Notes: generated from the sequence alone by a model not told the origin. A DNA stretch of 41,489 nt from an uncultured bacterium (GCA_937875295.1 CALLXS010000113.1:1-41489), one strand, 5' to 3'; numbered from the stretch's first letter, positions 1 through 9,148 are shown. Program-made: numbers and translations.

Positions 1-46
1 ACCAAGTTTAGGAAACTTGTGCTCTATCCACCTGAGCTACGGGACC
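1..46 (-). tRNA. tRNA-Arg (anticodon CCT), 3' part cut by the window edge
   Basis: Read on the minus strand, the gene starts at 46 with the acceptor arm GGTCCCG. It continues through a D arm (GCTC...GAGC) and an anticodon arm CAAGT-TTCCTAA-ACTTG. The seven-base loop puts CCT at the anticodon, which reads the arginine codon AGG. The variable loop, T arm and 3' acceptor strand lie outside the window. Position and pairing are seen directly; the identity follows from the anticodon. Confidence 0.9.
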
Positions 47-134
47 GATTATTTATTTCAAAAATGAAATTTATCAAAATAGAATTACAAAAATAGTAAA
101 TTAATTCATAATTTTTTAAGTATTTTACAAAAAT

Positions 135-872
135 ATGGGTACTCTACCTAAGATTGCAATAATTGGATATGGCAGAATGGGCAAAGAAATTGAAGAAATT
201 GCCCAAGAGCAAGGGTATGAAATTACTGAAATATTTGATATTGATACTCCAATATTGCCAAATGTAAATTATAATTTCGATGTTGCAATTGATTTTTCTG
301 CTTCAAGTACTACAATTCACAATGCTGAAATTGTATCAAAACTAAGAAAAAAAATAGTGATTGGTACAACCGGCTGGTATGATAAATTACAACAATTAGA
401 AGAAATCATAAATATTAATGATAGCACAGGAGTGTATTCATCTAATTTTTCGATTGGAATGAATATATTTTTTAAAATTGTTGATAATGCCTCAAAATTA
501 ATAAATCAATTCGAACAATTTGATATTTCTGTTAATGAAATTCATCATAAGAATAAAATTGACCATCCGAGTGGAACAGCTCTAACGATTTCGGATATTA
601 TACTTTCAAATATTAATAGGAAAAATAAAATTATTTCAGAGCTTCAGTCTAATTCTCCAATTAAAGCCGAAGAATTAAATGTATCATATTCGCGGATTGG
701 TAGTGTCATGGGTAATCATAGCGTAATTATTGATAGCGAATTAGATACAATTACTTTATCTCACAATGCTAAAAGCCGAAAAGGATTTGCAAGCGGAGCT
801 CTATTTGCTGCAAATTGGATTATTAAAAATAATCAGCAAAAAGGTTTAATTAATTTTAAGGATATTATTTAG
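135..872 (+). CDS. dapB: 4-hydroxy-tetrahydrodipicolinate reductase
   Basis: Cytoplasmic NAD(P)H-dependent enzyme of the diaminopimelate/lysine pathway. It reduces the dihydrodipicolinate-level intermediate made by DapA, feeding lysine and peptidoglycan synthesis. The 245-residue protein starts with a Rossmann fold whose glycine-rich loop GYGRMG lies at residues 11-16. The family's catalytic/substrate block EIHHKNKIDHPSGT is at 135-148, with the His pair H137/H138 and K141 in the expected places. It is slightly shorter than E. coli DapB (about 270), as in many Bacteroidota. No strong ribosome binding site precedes the ATG. The neighbours are a divergent tRNA-Arg and a convergent transporter; no other dap gene is in the window. 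Confidence 0.95.
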   Translation: MGTLPKIAIIGYGRMGKEIEEIAQEQGYEITEIFDIDTPILPNVNYNFDVAIDFSASSTTIHNAEIVSKLRKKIVIGTTGWYDKLQQLEEIININDSTGVYSSNFSIGMNIFFKIVDNASKLINQFEQFDISVNEIHHKNKIDHPSGTALTISDIILSNINRKNKIISELQSNSPIKAEELNVSYSRIGSVMGNHSVIIDSELDTITLSHNAKSRKGFASGALFAANWIIKNNQQKGLINFKDII

Positions 873-949
873 AGATAATTTATTTCTTTTAAAAAAAATA
901 TTACTCAATTCTTAAAAATACATTAAAAATATACCTGAAATAAATACTA

Positions 950-984
950 AAAAACCCACTTTTAAATAATGAAAGTGGGTTTTT
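950..984. terminator. bidirectional intrinsic terminator between dapB and the POT transporter
   Basis: A perfect inverted repeat (AAAACCCACTTT at 951-962, AAAGTGGGTTTT at 972-983, one more A-T pair outside) closes a nine-base loop. A runs on the left and T runs on the right give a U tract in either direction. It sits between two convergent genes and can serve both. Confidence 0.85.
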
Positions 985-1002
985 ATTATAATTTCATTGC
1001 TT

Positions 1003-2367
1003 TTAATCTGCACCGTGCATTCTTTTTAATAGCCACCTACTTAGCAATAGTACAATTACACCGCAAGCACCTACAAATATTGCAATAAAAGTAAATATCG
1101 TCATAGCACCAAATTGCTGTACAAATCCTACAGCTAATCCGCTAAGCAAATTAGCAATAGTAGAAGATAAATACCATACACCCATAAACATAGAAGCCAT
1201 TCTCACAGGAGCTAATTTAGTAACCATCGAGAGACCAATTGGCGAAAGCATCAGCTCTCCAATTGTATGAAGAAAATAAGTACCAATTAGCCACAAAAGA
1301 CTTGCCTTCACAGCAACATCTGGATTATCTCCACCGCGTTCCATTACTGCACCAATCATAAAAATAAAGCCAACAGCTAGAGCAATCATACCCATACCCA
1401 TTTTTTGGGGACTTGAAGGATTTTTCCCTTTTTTAGCTAATTTAATCCAAAGAGCAGAAAAAATAGGACCTAATATTATAATAAACACAGGATTTACAGC
1501 TTGTAGCCATGAAGTTGGAATCTCCCAACCAAATACAGTTTTATCTATAAATTTATCTGTATATAGTGTGAGCGTAGAACCAGCTTGTTCAAATCCTGCC
1601 CAAAAGAAAGTAACAAAAAACAATAAAACTAAAATTACTGAAATTCTATCAATTTCAACTTTAGTGAGAGGTTTTTTTTCTCCTTTCTCCTTTACTTCTT
1701 GTTTATATGCAGGATATTTACCAATATCACCTAGATATTTCTCAGCACCTGCTAAGTATACGATAATTCCTAAAAGCATTCCGATACCAGCTACTAAAAA
1801 TCCATATTTATAACCATAAGTTTCTCCAAAGAATCCACAAACTATTGGAGCTAAGAAGGCACCACCATTAAATAACATATAATAAATAGTAAATGCACTA
1901 TCACGGCGTTTATCACCTTGTTCATATAAATCGCCGATCATTGTAGAAGCTGTAGGTTTAAAAAATCCATTACCAATAGCAACTAAAGTAAGCCCTAAGA
2001 AAAATGTAGCTTGTCCTGCATCAGCAGCTAATGTAAAATGACCACACATAATAAATATGCCGCCTATCAGCACAGAGCGACGCTTACCTATATATTTGTC
2101 AGCTACATATCCACCAAGAAGAGGTAAACAATAGCACATTGCTGTAAATAAACCATATACTTGGCCTGCAAAGCCTTCACTAAATCCTAATCCCCCGAGA
2201 TGCGCCTTTGGGTTATTTGCTACTACTTGATTAGCCATGTAAAGGATCAAGAAAGCACGCATCCCATAATAAGAGAAGCGTTCCCAAATTGAAGTAAATG
2301 ATATTAAATACAGACCTGGGGGTTGCTTCATCGATTGTTTTGTTTCTAATGTTTGAGAAGAGTCCAT
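1003..2367 (-). CDS. POT/PTR2-family proton-coupled peptide transporter
   Basis: Predicted inner-membrane major-facilitator protein of 454 residues with about 12 hydrophobic segments. It is expected to import di- or tripeptides with protons. The family signature at the end of the first helix is clear: WERFSYYGMRAF at residues 28-39. The loop GGYVADKYIGKRR is a typical MFS motif after helix 2, and FFKPTASTMIGDLYE matches the conserved helix 4-5 region. In the family's ExxER proton-coupling motif the first Glu appears replaced by Ser26 (SIWER), which is unusual. The start ATG gives a short polar N-terminus, as expected. It stands alone on the minus strand. Substrate range cannot be read from sequence. 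Confidence 0.9.
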   Translation of the reverse strand: MDSSQTLETKQSMKQPPGLYLISFTSIWERFSYYGMRAFLILYMANQVVANNPKAHLGGLGFSEGFAGQVYGLFTAMCYCLPLLGGYVADKYIGKRRSVLIGGIFIMCGHFTLAADAGQATFFLGLTLVAIGNGFFKPTASTMIGDLYEQGDKRRDSAFTIYYMLFNGGAFLAPIVCGFFGETYGYKYGFLVAGIGMLLGIIVYLAGAEKYLGDIGKYPAYKQEVKEKGEKKPLTKVEIDRISVILVLLFFVTFFWAGFEQAGSTLTLYTDKFIDKTVFGWEIPTSWLQAVNPVFIIILGPIFSALWIKLAKKGKNPSSPQKMGMGMIALAVGFIFMIGAVMERGGDNPDVAVKASLLWLIGTYFLHTIGELMLSPIGLSMVTKLAPVRMASMFMGVWYLSSTIANLLSGLAVGFVQQFGAMTIFTFIAIFVGACGVIVLLLSRWLLKRMHGAD

Positions 2368-2527
2368 AAATTTTTTTATTTAATATAATTAAAAGTTGTA
2401 TGCATAAGTATAATAAAAGATATTTATTGGTCTTACAATTTAAGTAAATTTTCTCAATAGTTAAATATTAATATATGTAATTTTTTTTATTATTTATAAA
2501 TTTCCTTAAAAAAACGAAATAAATAAT

Positions 2528-2535
2528 TAATTTTG
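2528..2535 (+). promoter_or_regulatory. candidate -7 element TAATTTTG upstream of the lipid ABC transporter operon
   Basis: Matches the Bacteroidota -7 consensus TAnnTTTG, 65 bases before the permease ATG. No convincing -33 TTG is present, so this rests on the -7 match and its place. Confidence 0.3.
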
Positions 2536-2600
2536 TTGTCTATAGTAAATTATAGAATTTAATTTATAATCGCAAATGAGCATTTTGCCTTTAAAATCAA

Positions 2601-3740
2601 ATGAAAGATACAAATAATATAGAACCATTTGAAATTATTAAAAAAGATAATGAATTGACTCTCAAGCCATTAATCCCAATAAATGTTTATTATGGTGATT
2701 ATTACTTTGAGGATATTGAGAAATTAGATTTTGAAAATTATTCTAATATTATAGTTGACTTAGCTGATGTAACGGAGTTTGATTCTTTCTTAATAGTATT
2801 TTATAATAAATTAAATAAGACAGCTGAAGGAAAAAATGTAAAAATAAATTATATCAATGCTTCAGAAGAACAGAATAATTTAGTAAATGTATTATCAAAA
2901 GAGCAAAAAGAAGAAAAACCTAATAAACAAAAAAAACCGTTTTTTTATAATTATTTAGAAAATATCGGGCTTAAAGTAAAGACGATGTTCTCTGATATGT
3001 ATGTATTTATTGAATTTACCGGTAATTTGATGATTGCATTATTCAAATTTCCTTTTAAAATTAAAGAATTACGTATAAAAGATTTTGCTTATTATTTCAA
3101 TAATGCTGGTGTAAATGCTGTTCCTATTGTAATTTTAATTGTCTTTTTGCTTGGTCTAATTACTGGATATCAAGGTGCATTACTTTTGAAGCAATTTGGT
3201 GCTGACAGGTTTATTGCTGATTTAGTTGGTATTGTGATAGCTCGAGAGCTTGGACCTTTAATGACTGCAATATTAGTAGCAGGAAGGTCAGGTTCAGCTT
3301 ATGCTGCTGAAATAGGTACGATGAAAGTCAGTGAAGAAATAGACGCTCTTAAGACTATGGGCATGGATCTATATCAATTTTTAATTATTCCAAGAGTGTT
3401 AGCAGTTACTATTGCGATTCCATTTATAACAATTTTAGCTGATTTTGCTGGTATCGTTGGTGGATTGGTCGCAGCGATGACAGCTTTAGATATGACTTTT
3501 ACTGGTTATTCAAATGAATTAAATAGAGCTTTAAATTATTCACATTTATTTTCAGGGTTATTTAAAAGTATAATATTTGGCTTTTTAGTTTCATCTGTAG
3601 GTTGCTTTAGAGGATTACAAGCAAGTGGAGGTGCAGAGAGTGTAGGCCGGTTTACTACAGCAGCTGTAGTTACAGGAGTTTTATTAATTATTTTAAGCGA
3701 TGCTGTATTTACATTTTTATTCCAAGTATTAGGTATTTAA
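2601..3740 (+). CDS. mlaE: MlaE-type lipid ABC transporter permease with N-terminal STAS-like domain
   Basis: Inner-membrane permease of an Mla/MCE-type phospholipid transporter, 379 residues. Residues about 1-100 form a soluble STAS-like domain; its typical loop is seen as DLADVTEFDS (residues 53-62), with the conserved Asp-Ser at 61-62. A charged, lysine-rich linker (about 101-113) follows. The MlaE domain (about 160-379) carries the signature IARELGPLMTAILVAGRSG around residues 213-231 and several hydrophobic helices. STAS-permease fusion is known in some MlaE relatives, whereas in E. coli the STAS protein MlaB is separate. The ATPase gene begins one base after the stop codon, so the two are surely co-expressed. 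No MCE (MlaD) gene follows. Confidence 0.9.
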   Translation: MKDTNNIEPFEIIKKDNELTLKPLIPINVYYGDYYFEDIEKLDFENYSNIIVDLADVTEFDSFLIVFYNKLNKTAEGKNVKINYINASEEQNNLVNVLSKEQKEEKPNKQKKPFFYNYLENIGLKVKTMFSDMYVFIEFTGNLMIALFKFPFKIKELRIKDFAYYFNNAGVNAVPIVILIVFLLGLITGYQGALLLKQFGADRFIADLVGIVIARELGPLMTAILVAGRSGSAYAAEIGTMKVSEEIDALKTMGMDLYQFLIIPRVLAVTIAIPFITILADFAGIVGGLVAAMTALDMTFTGYSNELNRALNYSHLFSGLFKSIIFGFLVSSVGCFRGLQASGGAESVGRFTTAAVVTGVLLIILSDAVFTFLFQVLGI

Positions 3741-3741
3741 A

Positions 3742-4608
3742 ATGATTGAAGAGAAAAAAGAAATAAGCAACCTTAGTAATAATAATTCTAATGAAATAGA
3801 AGATAATAGTAAAGCAAGTAATACAAACTCTTTATCTCTTAAGAATTCAACTAATAATGAACCAATTATTCAAGTAAAAAATTTAACTGTGCAATATGAT
3901 GACAGAGTGATAATTGACAATATTAGCTTTGATATTATGCGTGGCGAGATCTTTATGATAGTCGGTGGTAGCGGATGTGGTAAATCAACTGTATTAAGGC
4001 AGATTATTGGTTTGGAGATACCTATCGAAGGGGAAATACTTATTAATGGTGAAGATATTTGCAAAGCAACTGGTAAAGACAAGGTTCATATTTTAAATAA
4101 ATTTGGAGTATTGTTTCAATCAAGTGGATTATTTGCATCTATGACTTTAGCTGAAAATATTGCATTAAAATTAGAAACTTCTACTAATTTGACAAACTCA
4201 CAAATATTAGAATTAATAAATATTAAATTGACTTCAGTCGGATTAGCTGGATATGAATCTTTCTTACCTTCTGAAATTTCCGGTGGTATGAAAAAGCGTG
4301 CTGCTCTAGCTAGAGCAATGGCGCTTGACCCTCCTATTTTGTGCTTTGATGAGCCATCATCTGGTCTTGACCCTGTTACAGCAGCCACTATGGATGAACT
4401 TATTAAAGAATTAAATTCAGCATTAGGCACTACAATGGTAGTAGTTTCTCATGATTTAGACGGAGTAATAAATACAGCACAAAGAGTAATTATGCTTGAT
4501 AAAGATGCAAAAGGTATTATTGCTGAGGGAGCGCCAAAAGAATTAAAGGAAATGAAAGAAAATAAAAAAGTGTATGATTTCTTTAATAGAATCCCAACTT
4601 CTATTTAG
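3742..4608 (+). CDS. mlaF: MlaF-type lipid ABC transporter ATP-binding protein
   Basis: Cytoplasmic ATPase partner of the preceding permease, 288 residues. All ABC motifs are present: Walker A GGSGCGKST (75-83), Q-loop Gln126, signature SGGMKKR (180-186), Walker B ILCFDEP with D203/E204, and the switch His in VVSHDLD (about 237). SGGMKKRAALARA is the form typical of MlaF/Ttg2A. The first 40 residues are an Asn/Ser/Glu-rich extension absent from most homologues. No internal Met lies between it and the ABC domain, so the annotated start stands. Known family role: powering lipid movement between outer and inner membrane; the direction here is unknown. Confidence 0.92.
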   Translation: MIEEKKEISNLSNNNSNEIEDNSKASNTNSLSLKNSTNNEPIIQVKNLTVQYDDRVIIDNISFDIMRGEIFMIVGGSGCGKSTVLRQIIGLEIPIEGEILINGEDICKATGKDKVHILNKFGVLFQSSGLFASMTLAENIALKLETSTNLTNSQILELINIKLTSVGLAGYESFLPSEISGGMKKRAALARAMALDPPILCFDEPSSGLDPVTAATMDELIKELNSALGTTMVVVSHDLDGVINTAQRVIMLDKDAKGIIAEGAPKELKEMKENKKVYDFFNRIPTSI

Positions 4609-4691
4609 GTCAAAAAAAATATTTTTATAAAATTTTCACTAATTTCATTAAAAAAAGAAATAAATAACAAATATTATTTATATGAAATTCT

Positions 4692-4699
4692 TAATTTTG
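4692..4699 (+). promoter_or_regulatory. candidate -7 element TAATTTTG before the lipoprotein pair
   Basis: A TAnnTTTG match 41 bases before the ATG at 4741, in the 132-base gap after the ABC ATPase. It suggests the lipoproteins may have their own promoter. No clear -33 TTG is seen. Confidence 0.3.
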
Positions 4700-4740
4700 T
4701 AATTAATTCTTTCGAAAAAATTTATTATAGACAAATTAAA

Positions 4741-5286
4741 ATGAATAAAACAATTTATATATCAGCAATTATTTTTCTTTCGCTAATATTTGCTCTTTCA
4801 TCTTGCGATAGCCCTACAAATACTGCTATCTTCAAAACAAATGAAGTAGACTTCAATGACATAAATCAAACACCCGGATTCGTTTGGTTTACTCCTCGAT
4901 ATAATGAATATGTATGCGATTCCAACATTATTTTACAAATTAAATCTGCCATAAAACCTGAGCATAACTTTTATTTTTATGCAATGCCTTCTTGCGATTG
5001 CGAAAATTATCAGGATATTTTTCCTTATTCAATTAAAATACTTCATAAAGCCGGAATATCCAAGGAACAATTTAAAATGATTGTTCTTAAAGATAAAAAT
5101 GCCGACCACCCATACAAGAATATAGTACATTTAAAAGATCTGCCAGAAATATTTTTAATTAAAAATAATATATCTGTATATTCAATTGGAGATACCGTAA
5201 AGCAGAGAATGAATGATACATCAGTAGACTATAAAAAAGCACTTTTAGAACTAGTTATACTCGAGGCGATTCAAGCAAATCAATAG
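4741..5286 (+). CDS. thioredoxin-fold-like lipoprotein with a CDC motif
   Basis: A 181-residue exported protein, probably lipid-anchored. A lipoprotein signal peptide ends in the lipobox ALSSC, with Cys22 as the lipidation site. The mature part looks like a divergent thioredoxin fold. A beta strand (FYFYAMP) is followed by S84-C85-D86-C87 at the start of a helix, where thioredoxins carry CxxC. About 45 residues later, DLPEIFLI (133-140) resembles the cis-proline loop and following strand. I infer a periplasmic thiol or metal-binding role; neither family nor substrate is established. It lies between the Mla-type transporter and another lipoprotein on the same strand. Confidence 0.6.
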   Translation: MNKTIYISAIIFLSLIFALSSCDSPTNTAIFKTNEVDFNDINQTPGFVWFTPRYNEYVCDSNIILQIKSAIKPEHNFYFYAMPSCDCENYQDIFPYSIKILHKAGISKEQFKMIVLKDKNADHPYKNIVHLKDLPEIFLIKNNISVYSIGDTVKQRMNDTSVDYKKALLELVILEAIQANQ

Positions 5287-5336
5287 TTTCGTGGAATTTG
5301 TCTTTTTGCAAATTCTTTGGAGATAATTTTAATAAT

Positions 5337-6071
5337 ATGTTTGCTATTCGGGATATATATACTATAATAAAAGAAAATAGATTTAAAATATTAAATATTT
5401 TTATTGTTCTCTCTGTTTTGTCTCTATTTATTACTTCATGTATTGGGAATAATCCTAAAATTAAATATTCTGTAAGTCATAAATATATTGATAATGTAGC
5501 TTATATAGAACCAATAAATAATATTCGGTATTGTTATGTGATTAGCGATAAACACACTATAGACTCACTTTCTGATATTTCAAGGAATGCAATGTATTTT
5601 GCTATTCACGAAAATGAACCACTTCTGCATATTAGAGATGAAATAGAAATAAAATCTAAAAATATATATTTAGAATTGAGAAATGAAATTGTAGATCTTA
5701 TTCTTAAAATTAAAGCTGATGGTGATAATTTCAAAATAATAAATGTTCCACCGATTATTCAAAATCTTGCGAAATTTAATAATTATGCTTTAATTACATA
5801 TCAGCAGAATATATATTATGCTGATGGTATTATGTATATCAATGATATTTTACAAAAGCTTTCAGGTGCATTTTATAATTCTGCTCCTGATGTAGTAAAA
5901 AAAAATAATTTTAAATTAATATTATTAATTTTTGACTTACAAAATAATAAATTAGCTTTTTATGGTGAGATTGATAATCCGGATATTAATCCATTAAATC
6001 AAATATCGCTTTCTGAGCAATATTCAATAATTATTAATTCATATAGAAATAAAATAATTAGAGGGAAATAG
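5337..6071 (+). CDS. putative lipoprotein of unknown function
   Basis: I do not recognise a family. I chose ATG 5337 (244 residues) rather than the upstream in-frame TTG at 5298, which would only add a cysteine-containing leader. A GGAG lies 14 bases before the ATG. After an unusually long, polar n-region (about 20 residues), a hydrophobic segment ends in the lipobox-like LFITSC, so Cys35 is a plausible lipidation site. The rest is mixed alpha/beta and rich in Asn, Ile and Lys, with no further Cys cluster. It starts 50 bases after the preceding lipoprotein gene and is probably co-transcribed with it. Confidence 0.6.
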   Translation: MFAIRDIYTIIKENRFKILNIFIVLSVLSLFITSCIGNNPKIKYSVSHKYIDNVAYIEPINNIRYCYVISDKHTIDSLSDISRNAMYFAIHENEPLLHIRDEIEIKSKNIYLELRNEIVDLILKIKADGDNFKIINVPPIIQNLAKFNNYALITYQQNIYYADGIMYINDILQKLSGAFYNSAPDVVKKNNFKLILLIFDLQNNKLAFYGEIDNPDINPLNQISLSEQYSIIINSYRNKIIRGK

Positions 6072-6150
6072 TCTAACAATAACAATATTTTAATTGAATA
6101 ACCAAGCTGATTCTTCGCTCTTTAATTGCCAATGATCTTCACCAATCCTT

Positions 6151-6175
6151 TAAGCGATATCTTATAGCTCGCTTA
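6151..6175 (+). terminator. possible weak terminator after the lipoprotein pair
   Basis: The stem TAAGCGA (6151-6157) pairs with TCGCTTA (6169-6175) around an 11-base loop and is followed by GTTTTG. The U tract is short, so termination is uncertain. It lies between convergent genes. Confidence 0.4.
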
Positions 6176-6209
6176 GTTTTGACTAATTTCTTGAAGAAAC
6201 TGCATTTTT

Positions 6210-7742
6210 TTATTCCCATTCAATGGTTCCGGGTGGCTTTCCTGTAATATCATATACCACACGATTAATTCCTCGCACTTCATTTACAATTCTATTACTA
6301 ATTGTAGCAAGTACATTATATGGCATTGCGAACCAATCTGCAGTCATACCGTCAATGCTTGTTACAGCTCTAATCACACAAGTATTTTCGTAAGTGCGTT
6401 CATCGCCCATTACTCCTACAGTTTTCACAGGTAATAAAACTGCGAAAGCTTGCCAAATATCATTATATAATCCAGCTTTGCGGATTTCTTCAATATAAAT
6501 TGCATCAGCTTTCTGTAATGTGTCAATTTTATCTCGAGAAATATCGCCTAATATACGAATACCTAAGCCTGGACCTGGGAATGGATGTCTATTTACAAAC
6601 CAATCAGGAACTCCTAATTCGCGACCGACATTCCTTACTTCATCTTTAAATAGCTCGCGAAAAGGTTCTAATAGCTTTAATCCCATTTTCTCTGGCAATC
6701 CACCTACATTATGATGAGATTTTATTACTACAGAAGGTCCTTTTACGGAAACCGATTCAATTACATCAGGATATAAAGTACCCTGTGCTAACCATTTAGC
6801 ATTATTACAATGTTTAGCAGCTACCTCGAATAAATCAATAAAAGATTTTCCAATAATTTTGCGTTTCTGTTCTGGGTCGCTTACGCCTTGTAATCTACTA
6901 ATAAAAGTCTCTGATCCATCAATTAATTCAATTGACATATTAAAATTCTGCTTGAAAAGATCCATCAATTTCTGGCTTTCATTGAGTCGCATTAATCCTG
7001 TGTCAATATGAATGCAGTGAAGTTTGTCACCAATAGCTTTGTGCAAAAGTACTGCTAAAACGGTAGAATCCACACCTCCGGAAAGGGCACAAATTACTTC
7101 ATTATCGCCTACTTGAGATTTGATTTTTTCAATTGCAATATCAATAAAAGAATGAGCATCCCAATTATCGGTGCAATTACAAATATTTCTAATGAAATTA
7201 GAAAGAATTGTCTTGCCTTCGTCAGTGTGATGTACTTCAGGATGAAATTGCACTCCATACATTTTTTTTTCGATATTTCTAATGCTGCAAATTGGAGAAT
7301 TATTTGAGTGAGCGATTGCTTTAAAACCGTTTGGCAATTTAGTAAGTCTATCGCCATGACTCATCCATACAATACTATTTTGGCTTACATTTTTAAATAA
7401 ATCATCATTATTATCAATAATTAATTCAGCTCTTCCATATTCGCGATGAGCAGCTTTATTTACTTCGCCTCCATTTTGGTATGCTATAAGCTGCAAACCA
7501 TAACATATTCCAAGCACAGGGATATTTAAATCATTAATATTCCATGATGGAATTGGGGCTTCTTTTGCATAAACTGATGATGGTCCTCCTGAGAGTATAA
7601 TACCCTTTGGATTAAATTCTTTTAGTTCTATTTCCGAGATAGTAAAAGGAAATATTTCAGCATATACTCCTAATTCTCTAACTTTTCGAGCAATCACCTG
7701 AGTATATTGCGAGCCAAAATCTATTATTATAATTTTTTCCAT
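6210..7742 (-). CDS. guaA: GMP synthase (glutamine-hydrolysing)
   Basis: Converts XMP to GMP using ATP and ammonia from glutamine; last step of guanine nucleotide synthesis, in the cytoplasm. The 510 residues hold an N-terminal class I glutamine amidotransferase with nucleophile Cys80 in GICYGLQ and partners H167 and E169 in QFHPEV. The ATP pyrophosphatase domain has the P-loop SGGVDST at 221-227. The C-terminal dimerisation domain ends in the highly conserved VYDITGKPPGTIEWE. Length and domain order are normal, and all key residues are present. Monocistronic here; no guaB is visible. Confidence 0.98.
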   Translation of the reverse strand: MEKIIIIDFGSQYTQVIARKVRELGVYAEIFPFTISEIELKEFNPKGIILSGGPSSVYAKEAPIPSWNINDLNIPVLGICYGLQLIAYQNGGEVNKAAHREYGRAELIIDNNDDLFKNVSQNSIVWMSHGDRLTKLPNGFKAIAHSNNSPICSIRNIEKKMYGVQFHPEVHHTDEGKTILSNFIRNICNCTDNWDAHSFIDIAIEKIKSQVGDNEVICALSGGVDSTVLAVLLHKAIGDKLHCIHIDTGLMRLNESQKLMDLFKQNFNMSIELIDGSETFISRLQGVSDPEQKRKIIGKSFIDLFEVAAKHCNNAKWLAQGTLYPDVIESVSVKGPSVVIKSHHNVGGLPEKMGLKLLEPFRELFKDEVRNVGRELGVPDWFVNRHPFPGPGLGIRILGDISRDKIDTLQKADAIYIEEIRKAGLYNDIWQAFAVLLPVKTVGVMGDERTYENTCVIRAVTSIDGMTADWFAMPYNVLATISNRIVNEVRGINRVVYDITGKPPGTIEWE

Positions 7743-7929
7743 TTTTAAAATTTAAATAATTAGTTGTTTTGTAATTTTGATGTTTTTATTTAACGATTAA
7801 AATTACCAACTAATGCTTAGAATCAATATTTCTATAATTAATATCTATTTTCTTAAGTTTATGTTTTTTTGCTGATCATTCTTTATAAATAAACAGCAAA
7901 TTAATCTTTTCAATTTATTTAATAATATG

Positions 7930-7937
7930 CAAAATTA
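7930..7937 (-). promoter_or_regulatory. candidate -7 element for guaA
   Basis: On the minus strand this reads TAATTTTG. It lies 187 bases before the guaA ATG, which would leave a long leader. No -33 element is recognised; support is weak. Confidence 0.22.
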
Positions 7938-8002
7938 CAAAAAAAAATGTTAATTTGTAGAGATATTAAACTTAATTTAAATAGATAAAATAAAATATTT
8001 AG

Positions 8003-9148
8003 ATGAGCTGGCAGAAAATTACAGGTCAAGAAAGAGTAAAAAATATACTTCAGAGAGCTATTATTGAAAACAAGGTAGCGCATTCCTATTGCTTTTGGGG
8101 AATAGACGGATGTGGCAAAGATGCATTAGCAATTGAATTTGCTAAAGCTCATAATTGCCTCTCTCCTATTGTGAGAGAAAATACTATTTCTGCTTGCGAC
8201 GAATGCGAAAATTGTAAAAGCATTGATTCTCTACAGAATCCAAATGTACAATTACTTTTTTCTTTACCTACTCCGAAAAATTCGAGTAGCAAAGATGAAA
8301 ATATTCTGTATAAAATGTCTGAAGAGCAGTTAGAAGAGATAAAACAACAGATCGCACTAAAAGCTAAAAATCACTATCATAAAATTTCTATTTCCGGAGC
8401 TAATCAAATTAAAATTGCAAGTGTGAGAGAGATCAAGAAGAATTTATCAATGTCGAGCATAACCGCAGGACGTAGGTTTATCATTATTTCAAATGCAGAT
8501 GAACTCACAAGTGAGGCTTCTAATGCTTTTCTTAAAACTTTAGAAGAACCAAATGACGATATAACAATTATACTCACCACATCTCGAATTGAATCCATTC
8601 TTCCCACAATTCTATCACGCTCTCAACAAATTCATTGCTCACCAATACCAGATGAATTAATTCAGACGCACATTATAGAAAATTTTAATAAATCTATTGA
8701 AGAAGCAAAAATAATATCTGTTTTTGCTCAAGGATCATACCAAAAAGCAATTGAATATTTAGATGAAGATATGCAGGCTTTTAGAGAAACAGCAATAAAT
8801 GCATTTAGATATTGTTTAGTTAATAATTATAGGATTAAATTATTAAAAACTTTAGACCCAATTTTTAAGCTTAAAAATAAAAAGAAATTAGAGCAATTTA
8901 TTACTTTACTGATGCTATGGCTAAGAGATGCAGTTATTTTAAATACAACTAGAAATAAAAATCTAATAATAAATATAGATCAAGTCGAAGCACTAGAATT
9001 ATTTGTAAATTATTTTGGTAAAAAAGATTTACCAGCATGTATTGAAAAACTTGAATTAGCAATAAGTCGCATTCCTAAAAATGTAATGACAGAACTAATT
9101 CTAATGGATTTATTTCTTGATTTAAGGAATATACTTCTAAAGAAATAA
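8003..9148 (+). CDS. holB: DNA polymerase III delta' subunit
   Basis: Clamp-loader subunit of the replicative polymerase, 381 residues. The AAA+ core begins at residue 1 (GQERVKNIL...AHSYCFWG). The zinc module is complete: Cys52, Cys65, Cys68 and Cys71. The Walker A-like loop GIDGCGKD (33-40) ends in Asp instead of Thr/Ser, as expected for a delta' that does not hydrolyse ATP. LKTLEEP and the arginine-finger region ILSRSQ (SRC in many homologues, SRS here) identify the clamp-loader family. The missing ATP site favours delta' over gamma/tau (DnaX), as does the length. The next gene is a RicT/PSP1 protein, the same order as holB-ricT in Bacillus. Confidence 0.88.
   Translation: MSWQKITGQERVKNILQRAIIENKVAHSYCFWGIDGCGKDALAIEFAKAHNCLSPIVRENTISACDECENCKSIDSLQNPNVQLLFSLPTPKNSSSKDENILYKMSEEQLEEIKQQIALKAKNHYHKISISGANQIKIASVREIKKNLSMSSITAGRRFIIISNADELTSEASNAFLKTLEEPNDDITIILTTSRIESILPTILSRSQQIHCSPIPDELIQTHIIENFNKSIEEAKIISVFAQGSYQKAIEYLDEDMQAFRETAINAFRYCLVNNYRIKLLKTLDPIFKLKNKKKLEQFITLLMLWLRDAVILNTTRNKNLIINIDQVEALELFVNYFGKKDLPACIEKLELAISRIPKNVMTELILMDLFLDLRNILLKK

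Noticed and set aside
5298..5336. TTG start for the second lipoprotein
   Set aside because: It would place 13 extra residues, including a cysteine and aromatic run, before an already long signal peptide; ATG 5337 with a GGAG upstream is more credible.
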